Positions 33,129-43,562 of a stretch of DNA of 64,000 nucleotides are shown here, one piece after another. Numbering within the stretch: the stretch's first letter is position 1; every line of letters begins with the position of its first letter. Below the pieces are notes generated by a model. It saw only the letters and a list, made by a program, of their open reading frames with translations, ran no database searches and was not told where the DNA came from. This DNA is from Wurfbainia villosa (Eukaryota > Streptophyta > Magnoliopsida > Zingiberales > Zingiberaceae). The position numbers and the translations under genes were made by a program. The stretch is taken from contig CM046003.1 of NCBI GenBank assembly GCA_025175895.1, positions 48,416,335 through 48,480,334 of the forward strand, in the 5' to 3' direction.

Positions 33129-34971
33129 CCTGTTTAGACTAAATTAATGGGTTTAATAAAAAAACCGTTTAATTTTCCCCGATCCTTTTCGTTTTCCCCG
33201 ATCGACCGATCCCTATTCTCCCGATTCTATTCTAGCGTCGGTCCTCTTCTCTTCTCCCTCACGATTTCTCGCCGCCGCCCCTTTCTCTCGATCGTGCGCC
33301 ATCTCCTCTCCGCCGTCGTCTACCCTGCCGGCGAACTGCCCTCTTGGGCTGCCCTTTTCTCCCTCAACGTCACCAGCCGCTTGATCTTGTCGCTGTGTTC
33401 ATCCTCTGTCGTTGCCGTCGCCGAGCCGCTGGTCGAACCCATACGAGCGTCGGCCGCTCCCCGTTCTCCCGATCCAACAGTAGCAAGGACGCCGCCCCTT
33501 CTCTGCAAGCGGCGGCGAGCGAAGGACCCTCCCGATCTCTGAGGCAACGAACACCTCCTGGAGCAGCAGATCCGTCGCCTTACTTGTGCCACTGTAGATT
33601 TGCTCCGACTGTCGCCCGTTACAGTTGAAGCTCCACCGCCGTCGACCGTTTTGTCTTTTGTGTATTCCCTCTCAGTGCCACCCTCTGTCGATCCAAGCCG
33701 CAGCGAGCTCAGATTGATTCGAACCTTAGCTTGGTTTGCCTCCGACCACGGGAGTGATCGGACATCTTTGCCGACAACTGATTCATTTGGATCATATACG
33801 TGTAGAGGTATCGAGAAGCTATTTGGATTTAAATCTAAGATCGCTGATCTCTTCTCCTCTCTCAGTTGCCACGTTTTTCTCCTTCCTCCAACACAGCTGC
33901 AGCTCGGTGGTCTGCTCACGACGTTGTTGATTTGCAGCCAACATATATTCTAGTCAGTGCTGCCTTCGTGTGATGTCGGTGTCCACCACGAGCGAGTGTA
34001 CTATTTGATCTCTAACGATTTCTATTTGGTTGCTGATAAAATCTCGATTTGCTTACTGTAGCTATGTATTGTTAATGCTAGGTGTGCTGATCAGATTTTT
34101 ATTTGGTATCAAGGAGTTATGGCCAGAGATTATCATCCATTCCTACGTGCTTGGGTATAGGAGTGATCAAGTATGGATTCCGGTTGAATCAATCTAATCA
34201 TTGTAGATTTGATACTTAAAATTGTGGATCCAAAAGCTGTGCAATTGAGGAAAAGCAAGGTGAGTTGATCTGGATAATTTTATTAGTTGAGTATCATGAT
34301 GGAAATATAAGTTGGTTACATGGCATGTGTGATTGATTCGAATTAATGTGGGGTAATCAATAGTGATGAAGGAATTAGATTAACTCAGCAGATTGATGTG
34401 TAATAGTACAGTTAAGGAGTTGATTTGGTTTTACTACTAGAATGACAGTAGAACTTATTTATGTTCCATGCTCTTTCTTGTAGGACTTTGATTGGTGACG
34501 GATGCATGTATGTGTGGACAACTAGCACGAGCTACTTATCAGGTGGGTAATTTCCTACCTGGTCCGGGTAGTTATATTTCATTCAGATTTAGTCATTGAT
34601 ATGAGCATGTTAGGTGTTCATATTACCTTGACCCTGTTCTTTTTATCGCATGCTTGATCTTCTTTCATTTAATTAACTCCATTGCTGATATCATGTTTAT
34701 TTTATCATGATTAGGAGTTATACATATAGATGATGTAAATAACTTAGAATTAATTTAAGTTACGTGCAAGTAGTAAAGTCCGGATGACAACCTGATGGTA
34801 CATTGGGTAAAAAGGTCATCCGTAGATAGATAATGTCTTTAACCTAGGATTAGTTCTAGTACCCTTAGGTTGTATGTTACCACGGAACATGTATTGAGTA
34901 ATTGGTCAGAGGAATGATACTTAGGGTATCGCTACGGACCGATGGTCCTAGCTTGTTATAATCAGATAAGT

Positions 34972-35162
34972 ACGACTCTCTACAGGATAGAGAGTGTGTC
35001 CATTAGTTGAGTACAACTCTCTACAGGATAGAGAGTGTGTCGCTTAGATTGGTATGACTCTCTACAGGATAGAGAGTATTATGATCGATTGAGTACGACT
35101 CTCTACAGGATAGAGAGTGCGTAGATCTGGTTAGTATGATTCTCTGTAGAACAGAGAGTCTA
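34972..35162. repeat. 41-bp hairpin tandem array in G
   Basis: Five units with the core CTCTCTACAGGATAGAGAG, in the same sense as the right arm of F, which has about seven. Copy number therefore varies between LTRs of the family. Confidence 0.85.
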
Positions 35163-36540
35163 TGGTGGATGTCGGTATGTGAGACGTTGCATTCATGCAT
35201 TTACATGCACGCTGGCGATGAGGTCTCCCTTGTGGTTGAGAGTGTCGCCAGTCATCCTACCTCCACGGTTACTCATAGGAGGAGTCACCCGTGTGAGGGC
35301 AGAGCATTGAGGTGCCGCACACTATCACTATAGACGGTGGTAGTTGGATTTGCGTGCCGTAGTCCTGCGTGTGTGGTACTCGACCACTCATGGGTAGTGA
35401 CTGTCGGAGTGACCAACAGCAGGGACCCCCATCGTGTAGCTTGCTCTTTACGCTTATATGCTACTCGATCATACTGCCCACTCGGCCACTCGAGAGTAGT
35501 GGTTGGTGTTGAGTTGGGACAGTTGTCATGCTCGAGCCACCGAGGCCACACTGGGGTCGTGGTAGCTTTAGGGTGAGCCGACATGACCATGCATCTTTGC
35601 ATTATGTATCGTTTTGCATATTACCATATATATATACATATATACATGTATATATATATATATGGATGGTTGAGATCAATATATATATATATATATATAT
35701 ATGCGGTATATATATATATGATTATTGTGATGTTGCATTTGTTTGTACTATGCTTGTTGCATTTGGGTGGACATCATATTCATGCATGTTTCTTACATAT
35801 GTTATACAGTTGTGTCGGATACTGGTATGTGTTGGATAGACCACTAGATACCTTGACCTGTAGCTAGAGTTTATTTTTGAGTTGATCTACTCTTCCTGTT
35901 GTATATATATATATATGTTGGATATATGTTCAGGTTGGATCAGAGTAGCGTGGCAGACTTCAGGTATGTCTGCATGTTTTATGTTGTTCATTCAGTTAGA
36001 CGGTATAGGCTTGTATTTATATACTATGCTGATATACCTGTTGTATTTCTAGATTATGTTGTCGAAATACATGTGATATGACATATATACATGTTTTCTA
36101 TTACCTGCTGAGTTTTACTCACCACCCCTCGCGGACCCTGGGTTTTTTGTCGCCCAGGTAACAGGTAGCTGACTTCGTGATGGACTTGGAGCACCGCTGG
36201 CTGGCATCGTCTCATCTCAACTCCGAGAGTCCGAGTTTTTGAGTCTTCCGTATGTTTTGGTTATGTATTCTGAGTTATGTGATGTACGCACATGTTGGTG
36301 CGGGTTTTGACGAGGTTTCTTTATGTTCTGGTGTTAGTCATACCGGTATGCACTTTGTGGATTGTATTGTGGTCCCGTTGTTTCCGCTGTGTTTTTCGTT
36401 ATGTTGTTATGTTCTTATATGTATATGTTGTTATTGTTGTGGCCTACGGGCCTTGTATTAACCCGAAATGTTGCCACGTACAGGGGAGGTGCTGTCCGTT
36501 TGATTTTCGGTTCGGCATGCTCTCGGGGCGTGACATGCTA

Positions 36541-37365
36541 GGTGAGAGAAGTCCTAATAAGTTGAGGTCAATCGGATACCAGGTGAAGCGAGAGTTTAGT
36601 CTCGATTAGGACTAAAGCTAAGGTATCAATAAACCATGAGTTTGAGGGTTTACAAGGAGTTTGTGTGTGATCAGTTAACTGATAGGGTTAACAGTCAACT
36701 AATATTATTGTTCAAGCAAGTAGAGAGTTTGAAACTCAATTGTCCCACTTGATTGATCTTAATCGGTTGACTAATGACAATGTAGCAGCAAATACAAAGT
36801 TTGACACTCGATTGTGGGACTTGATTGGATAGATATTAGTCAACTAATAGTGGGTTGCAATCAACTGATGGTGAAGTGGATGGAGTCAATAAGCTAACAA
36901 ATTAGAGTAATGTTCAGATCTATAATGGAGCAGTCGACTAATAGTTAAAGGCAGTTGACTGATTCGCGAAAATCAACTTGATATCAACCCTATAAAAGAG
37001 GGGTTAGTGGAATATTTAAGTAGTCAATTCTCGAGGATTTTGGAGAGAAATTGATATTGCATTCTAAACTTTCAGAAGGCAACCAAACAACAAACAAAGC
37101 CAAGTTAATTAGTGTAAAAATGTTATTTCGATTCCTTTCTATTTCACTTGTAAATTTGTATTTGGTTTGTATTGCTTTGCAAAGGTTTAGGGTTTAAATT
37201 GTAAAAGGTTTCTCCACCTCCAAAAGGTGTACAAGAAAGAGAAAGCACAATGGTGCTCACGCTAAGATTCTAGGCTATGGAGTAAGAACCACGGATTTCA
37301 AAACCAAGTAAAATCGAGGTGTCTCTGTGAACACAATCGCTATTCATCTCCCTCTAATGACATCA
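36541..37365 (+). repeat. old C-type LTR N, second part
   Basis: It resumes the minisatellite after G, then decayed palindromes (CAGTTAACTGA, CAGTCAACTA, CAGTCGACTA, CAGTTGACTG; 36676-36962), TATAAAAG at 36991 about 30 bp after the last of them, and the TTTCTCCACCTCC and CTATTCATCTCCCTCTAATGACATCA end typical of these LTRs. Confidence 0.65.
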
Positions 37366-37945
37366 ATGGTCCCATCAAAAGAGTCATTTTACAGATGTAA
37401 TATTCGAACCTACAGTGTAACAATCGATTGATGATGACATGTAGTTGACTATTAGACAAAAATCAATCTCAATCTATATCTTATAAAGGAGAGATTTGGG
37501 AATATTCAAAGGAGTCAGTTTTTGAAGACTGTAAAGGAGAATTATTATTTCATTCTAGACTTTAAAAAGCATGTCAAAGCAACCAAACAGTGAGCAAGCA
37601 AAGATCACACTTGTAAATTATTATTTACATTTTATTTCATATTGCATTAGTATCATTATATTTGTTCTTGTATTTAATTATAAAAGAATAGATTGTAAAA
37701 GATTTCTTCGTCTTCAGAAGAAATCCAATAAGGAGAAAAGATAATTAGAGCATCGTCAGGACTCTAATCCGTAGAGTAGGAACTGATGATTCTGAACCAC
37801 TTAAAAATCTCAATTTGTATTTGTGTTGTAATTGTTTGTTTTATTTCTATATTTTTTATTGAGATTAACTCTTTGTAAATGAGAACGAAATAACCATGAT
37901 CGATAACAAAGCAAATTGCTATTCATCGCTCCTCATGCAACGATA
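37366..37945 (+). repeat. 3' part of another C-type LTR
   Basis: It contains AACAATCGATTGATG, TATAAAGGAGAG (37480), the leader-like CAACCAAACAGTGAGCAAGC and a GCTATTCATCGCTCC terminus. No start and no duplication were found. Confidence 0.55.
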
Positions 37946-38122
37946 TTTAAATATTAGTAACCAAAAAAAAAGTGTTCATCATTTTTTGTTTTTTTGTAGT
38001 GGAGGATAATATTTTTGTCATTGCCAATGAAGATTATCAATAAATATGAGACAATGAGAATAGCATCTTCCCTTCTCAACACATAGAGTGTACGTTTATT
38101 TTGACTTCTACCAATACATCTT

Positions 38123-38397
38123 ATAGTGAAATATTCATGCCCCCTGTGGCACCCAAGTGCAGTGGTTCCGGTGAAGGGCTCTCGAATCGACTGGGTCGAT
38201 TCTGGGCGTGTGGAGGTGCTCGATGCTCCACGTCCCAGCGTGGTTGGCCCATCAGGCGCCCATGGGCTCGTACGCCACGGACCACCCGTCATCCTGATTT
38301 ACCCTCGTCAATCGGTGGGGACTCTAGTTGAAGGCCTTGGGGCGGGGCCGATTGGCCCTGTGGATTAGTGGGCGCAAGCCCGATACCACAGGTTAAT

Positions 38398-38444
<47 letters not shown>

Positions 38445-38453
38445 AATATTCAT
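38123..38453 (+). mobile_element. tRNA-derived SINE with 17-bp target duplication
   Basis: A GC-rich 300-bp unit in AT-rich surroundings, flanked by a 17-bp direct repeat, TATAGTGAAATATTCAT, at 38122-38138 and 38437-38453. It starts GCCCCCTGTGGCACCCAAGT. An A-box-like AGTGCAGTGGTTCCGG (from 38156) and a B-box-like GGTCGATTCTGGG (from 38188) are spaced as in a tRNA-type RNA polymerase III promoter. The body ends in GGTTAATCAAAA and a (TA)n tail. Long duplications and a simple-sequence tail are hallmarks of LINE-driven insertion. The (TA)n tract merges with the right duplication, so one or two bases are ambiguous. It encodes no protein. Confidence 0.85.
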
Positions 38454-38560
38454 TAATCTTAGCTGGTTTCAACCCTAAAAAGTTTTTTTCGACTTTATTT
38501 TCTTTCCATTTCATAAAGAAATTTTACGGTTGCTCCACGTATACTTCTTCCTAAAAAATA

Positions 38561-40140
38561 TAGGATTATTATGTGCTAAAAAGGGGTGAATAACACTCAC
38601 TCATTTTTATCTAACGATAATGTAGATTTGAAATGTAACAAATATAAACCACACAATTAAAAATAATTAGAGATTATCATCCAATGGGCCAACACACCAA
38701 ACATAGAGAAATAGATAGTAATATACTTAGAATTTAACGTGGTTCATGGTCTCCCAGAGCTATTACATCTATGCCAAAGAGTCTTACTAAAGACTTTAAT
38801 TTTTTCCTTTTTGGCCTCAACAAATGGAAGAGAAATCTCTTACAATATCAATTTTCTTATTGTATTACAATAATATATCAATAAAAGTGCTAAAGAAAGA
38901 AAGAATACAATAAGGGAAGAAGTTTTACATAGCTTTTCAAGAGTTGGGCAATCTCAATCTCCTTGGCATATGATTTTGTGCAATCCTGCTTCCTTGCACA
39001 AGAGTAGAAGGATTAAGAAGCGTTGGAGATTTAGATCTACTTTGGGTTGCTAAAGAAAGAGTGCACGTCTTCTTAAAAAAATTCTTAAGAAGATGCAAGA
39101 TTTGTTTGCAACAAGCAACTTCTAAATTTTTATTCTTCATGTCATAAATTGATTGCTACGCTTGATATGGTCGATATCACATAAAAATATATGCTCATAC
39201 CTTTTGAATCCTCATTAATCATTTCCTATAATTACCTTTAGTCAACTATCCATCATATCTCAGTCGATTGTATACCGATAAATAATTGATTTGGTTGTTA
39301 GGTAACTTCCACATTCGATTGAGAATCTTTCTTTTGCTTCAAAACAAACTCAATCAACTTCTTGAGTTGACTTACAAATCTTCTGTTTACTCAGTTTATA
39401 TAACAGTTAACTTCAAGAGTTGAATCATAAATATATTATTTGCTCTAGTACCAAAACATGAATCCAAATGTTGTTGCAGTTAATAATAGTCAATTGCATA
39501 TGGTCACTAGTCAACTATATGCAAAATCATAACCTATCTTACCATTTGTGGTATTAATCAATCAACTCCATAAATCACTTAGTTAACTAATCCCATACCA
39601 CATATCCATATTCATTCAAATTCAAGGAATGCACTCTCCATGTATATTAATTGACTATTAGTCGACTGATATACTATGACTTAACCAACTTATTAGTCAA
39701 GTTTGGCTAGCTTCAAGCTACCTCCATCCTAAGGTTAGGATCACTCAAAGCTCTTAATTTCATAGAATGTTACCTTGTACCAAATGGCCTCCATCCCATT
39801 TGAACTTCTTTGTTTCGAGTACTCACATCTTTGAATCTTCACAGCTTAGCATTTGGCTTCCATAGCCTGCTAAGAAATCCACCTTGCCAAAATCCTTCTT
39901 AAATTTTTATACCTAGCATTCGATCTCTTTGTCATGTTAGGGTTCCCACTTGCCAAGGCATCTTAGACTTTTAGCCTCAACATCTGCCATTCCCTATTTG
40001 CTAGGACTTTCATGTACCTATCAAGTTACCTATACTTTTATGCTTGACACACCATATTAGATCACCATAAATGCCCAATAAAAACTAGGTTCAAACATCA
40101 AAACTCATACAATACCAAATGCTTAGAGTATGATTATAGA
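38561..40140 (-). repeat. decayed minus-sense LTR, probably of copia remnant M
   Basis: It opens TATAGGATTATTATGTGC and AAAGGGGTGAATAACACTC, the plus-sense mark of these LTR ends, with AACGTGGTTCATGG at 38739. Decayed palindromes (TCAGTCGATTG, AGTCAACTAT, AGTCGACTGAT) lie at 39240-39670, and CTTTGACC/CTTGCCAAGG-type minisatellite words at 39780-40000. It ends near AAACATCAAAACTCATAC. Its place left of the pol remnant fits a 3' LTR. Confidence 0.55.
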
Positions 40141-41170
40141 TGATTAAACATCAAGTTGATAAAGTGTCCATCTCTTTTTTGTAGCAAGAGCAACCGATGT
40201 TGGAATACTTCTCCAGCCTTGCCATGGATGCAAATATTTCATAGAAGTCAATACCTGACTTTTGAATACATTTTATAACAAGTCCTGCCATGTACTTTTG
40301 AATGCTTCCATGTTAATTAACTTTTGTTTAATAAACCCATTTGACTCCAATTATTTCTCAATCTTTTAGATAATCAACAAGCTACCATGTTTTTTTTTTC
40401 TCAATCATAGCAATTTTATTATACATTTCTTCCCTCCAAACTTCATTTTTTTTTGTTTCTTCAAAATTTCTTGGTTTATATTATTCACTCAACTATGTAG
40501 TTCTCCTTGGAAGACTCTTTGAAAAGAAAAAAGGGAACTTGCACTAGAGTTTGAACTTGATAAAGATTAAAAAATATCTTCAAGTCTTGTTCTTGTCTTA
40601 GAATTATCTGGCAAAGAAAAATCTACACTTCCGATTGGATCTGCTGAGAATGGGGAAGGTAAAGGAAAAAATGTTGCATCTTGTACATGTTGATTGCTCC
40701 ATTGAGAAACAAGTGATTGCTTAAGCTCTTCTTTCTCCTTCTAATTCTGAATTGCATTTTATAAGAAATAACATCTCTACTCACAATTAGTCATTTTGGC
40801 TTTGACATCATATAATCGATGCCCTTTTGTATTTGAACTATATAAAAAAATACTTTTTTTTTTCTTTTCTAATCGAACTTGGTTATTTTTTCAAAAGGTA
40901 CATGAGCATAACATATGTAGATAAAAATGTTTAAATGTTTTACCAAGTACTGAACTCAACTCTAAGCTTTAAAAAGTGTTTTGTATTCTCCTAGTATTGG
41001 TTGGATTTTCATTGAGAATATAATAAATGTATAACCTCTATATGAAAATGGTTAGGTAAGATTTTTTTATTTGGCATGGATGTTGCCATCTATGTAATGG
41101 TTCTATTTATTTTTTCAACAGTGCCATTTTGTTGAGAAATATACCCGTCAAAAAAATAAACCAAGCTATC
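40140..41170 (-). pseudogene. copia integrase-reverse transcriptase remnant (M)
   Basis: No long frame survives, but the minus strand at about 41085-41155 still reads QQNGTVEKINRTI, the integrase end motif (normally QQNGVVERKNRT), and at about 40180-40390 reads SNGFIKQKL, SQVLTSMKYLHPW and VALATKKR, matching the copia reverse transcriptase start (GFTQ...GIDFFEIFAPVARL). Many stops and frameshifts separate them. It is an old, dead pol on the minus strand. Confidence 0.7.
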
Positions 41171-41364
41171 CTTCAAAAATCATCAATAAATAAGACAATA
41201 CCTATAAGAGATTGTAATTTATGAGTTGGATGGATGTAGCTCTTGGTGGAGGGCATGCATCTATAATTGACTTTAATAGTTAATTAAAGGAAGAGTTGAA
41301 TCCTTTAAATTCAAGACACATTGAATCATGAAAAGACATCCTTTGATTTCAAGATACATTTCGT

Positions 41365-41590
41365 AAAATGTTAGAACCATCAACCTAGCGGTCCTCACCG
41401 GTCTATCCCATGGTCATTGTGAGGAAGGTAAATCACGGAGGACCCTATGGGTCTTGACGTGGTGGCCAAGACAAATGAGGGTCATCTGAATCCAAAAAAG
41501 AGCTTTAGACCTACTCCGAAATCAACTCATGCCTTATCCATAAGCACCACTATGTCTTAGCCACTACGCCATCTCCGTGGGTGAAAAGGC
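41365..41590 (-). mobile_element. probable tRNA-related SINE
   Basis: The minus strand begins CACCCACGGAGATGGCGTAG and continues TGGCTAAG, an A-box-like start (TGGCGTAGTGGCTAAG), followed about 44 bases later by GAGTTGATTTCGG, a degenerate B box. The unit runs to about ACCGCTAGGTTGATGG. It is GC-richer than its surroundings. No poly(A) tail and only a weak CATCAA repeat at the flanks are seen, so a diverged SINE is inferred rather than shown. Confidence 0.5.
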
Positions 41591-41895
41591 ATCAATCTCT
41601 CTATAAATATCCAGATTTCTAGAGATTTCAAGTATGTTCTAGCAACTCAATATTTTTGCTTATATCTTGGGGGTAATTTGCCAATAAATCTCATTAGCAA
41701 ACTTTGAGAAGTGAGGGCAAATAAAACCTTAAAGGAAAGTATTTCTATACGCCTCGATCGATTCCGATACATCGCAAATCCATTCCACTTTCATAGTTCT
41801 TTGTTTTCCAAATTCTCCTTGTTTCCAGTTTGATTGTTTATATATTACACCAACAATCTTTAAGGTTTTATTCTGCAATCGAAACTGAAAAAAAT
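41591..41895 (+). other. upstream region of copia element K (LTR end and leader)
   Basis: It has TATAAAT at about 41602 and ends a possible LTR with ATTACACCAACA (about 41844-41855), 40 bp before the Gag start. The usual TGGTATCAGAGC site is not seen. The LTR start was not found. Confidence 0.45.
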
Positions 41896-42515
41896 ATGAC
41901 ATCTTTTCACAATCCAAATGTTCAACTTGATCGATTCGATGGCACAAATTTTACCCGTTGGAAAGAAAAATTATTCTTCCTACTTACTGTTCTCAAGGTT
42001 GCATATGTTCTTGATCCAAAGTTGGAGCCAATTCCCAAACTAAAGGATGATGATTCTGATATGGTCAAGGACGCACGGAAGAAGCGAGAAGAACACATGG
42101 CGATATGTCATAGTCACATTCTCAACACTCCGTATGATAGACTCTATGATCTCTACAATTCAATTGAATCTCCAGTAGAGATATGGAATGCACTTGAATA
42201 CAAATACAAAGTCGAAAAAGAAAGTACGAACAAATTCCTTATCTTAAAGTATGATAGACTCTATGATCTCTACAATTCAATTGAATCTCCAGTAGAGATA
42301 TGGAATGCACTTGAATTAAAAGTGGAGATTTCTGAATCATTCCAAGTGGGTAAAATTATTGCCAAATTACGTCAGAGTTGGAATGGTTACAGAAAGAAAC
42401 TTTTGCATAACAGAGATGATTTAACTTTAGAGGATTTACAAAAACATTTGAGGATTGAAGAAGAGACTATGTCTCGTAATCCCAAGGGCAATAGTTATGA
42501 ATCCTCTAAAGTTAA
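41896..42515 (+). pseudogene. copia Gag of element K, first part
   Basis: The frame opens MTSFHNPNVQLDRFDGTNF and TRWKEKLFFLLTVLKVAYVL, a typical Gag N-terminus, then a UBN2 capsid region ending SWNGYRKKLLHNRDDLTLED and LQKHLRIEEETMSRN. Inside it a 66-bp segment (YDRLYDLYNSIESPVEIWNALE, in two copies 39 codons apart, from 42133 and 42250) replaces the expected middle of the domain. Element J is inserted at 42516; the open frame to 42618 there is LTR sequence. Gag resumes at 62747 with INIAEANKFKKIF and a knuckle. The upstream frame from 41830 is a chance extension: the start at 41896 gives the family's normal beginning. Confidence 0.85.
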
Positions 42516-43562
42516 CGATGCATGCGAGCCTGTCCCCAAATTTCTGACCGAGATCGCCAAGGATTCGAAGCGCGCGCTCAAGCTCAATGTCTGCAAGTGC
42601 ACGATTATCGTCAAGTAATAATTTATGTATCGATCCCACAGTGATTGTGATTCGAGTACCGTTTGTCCAATGAATTCTATTTATTCGGAGTAAATCTCTT
42701 GCGAGTTAGGTGGTGAGGTCGACGACAGTCGTGGCTTAGTTATGGTGTCACTTGGAGAAAACAAAGGTGGGCTAAAAGTTCCTTAAAGGATTCTAGGGTT
42801 TTGGTTTCACTTATGCACTGTTGAATATGCTATCAATTTAATGTTCCTAGGATCTCTAGTTGTGGTCTTACGGGGAGGATCATCGTGTGTTATCCCGATG
42901 AACTTTTGTTTCTACCGGGAACTACCTATTTCTAACCAAGTTTCCCTCTCGAATCGTCGAAGCTCAGGGGGTTAATATCTTTGGGAGCCCCCTGATCACT
43001 GGGGGCCCTCAACCCTTCTAGAGTTGATGTCTCCTACTTTGGGCCTTCTGCTAGAATAGGTTCTTGGGGCACGAGAATGTCCCATTAATCCCTATGAAGA
43101 GATGAATCATATTTCATATCCTACTCTTTCATATTCTATTTTCTACCGTTATGGGAGGGAGGATGACCGCAAGGTTCCTCCTTGGTACTCCTAGATTTCG
43201 ATACAAAGGATTTCTGCCCTTGTATCGACTATGTGCAGTAGAAATAGAAGCAAGACACAACTTTCACGGATCTCAACAGCATAAATTGAAAATATATTCA
43301 AAAGCAACGAATAAACATTTAAACTAGCATATCCAACATACAAAAGCTACTCCCTAGTCCTAGAATCGAAGTATCTACTCCATGAATGAAGGAGAATAAA
43401 CACAAGACATCTTAATGTAAATCATTGTAATGCAAATAGAGTTAAAAATAAGGGTAGTACTCTCTATTCAATCCGACGTTGTGTCTTGGTTGTTCTCCAA
43501 GGCATTGAAGCGTTGATTCGGGTCTTTGAGTCGCTTCCTCTCTCCCTGTTGCGAGCCTCCAA
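42516..43562 (-). repeat. 3' LTR of J, first part
   Basis: It starts CGATGCATGCGAGCCTG (T to C at the first base) and matches 61222-62210. It includes the inverted repeat GGGAGCCCCCTGATC and CACTGGGGGCCC near 42985. It is cut at GCCTCC by H and continues at 55354. Confidence 0.88.

Larger units (their letters stand above)
32975..36535 (+). mobile_element. solo LTR G of the F gypsy family
   Basis: 3561 bp, with duplications TGCTA at 32970-32974 and 36536-36540. It starts TGTAAAATACCG and ends GGGGCGTGACA, the same ends as the F LTR. Layout: AT-rich start, TATA box (33122), a CT/GC-rich block (33170-33950) with overlapping frames on both strands, a region similar to F from about 34490, five 41-bp hairpin units (34972-35162), CGAGTGG/CATGAGTGG repeats (35340-35530), TA-rich tracts (35624-35720), the conserved CTGAGTTTTACTCACC segment (36108), and the terminus. 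No internal sequence remains. A Tekay/Del-like relation is inferred from shared LTR features with H. Confidence 0.92.

Noticed and set aside
33147..33953. Frames of 131, 94 and 117 residues (plus) and 199 residues (minus) in solo LTR G
   Set aside because: They overlap each other in a GC/CT-rich LTR block with target duplications outside. Low-complexity composition explains the open frames.
41370..41585. A true tRNA gene
   Set aside because: The A-box-like start is good but the B box is degenerate, no acceptor stem pairing was found, and the unit is much longer than a tRNA; a SINE relic fits better.
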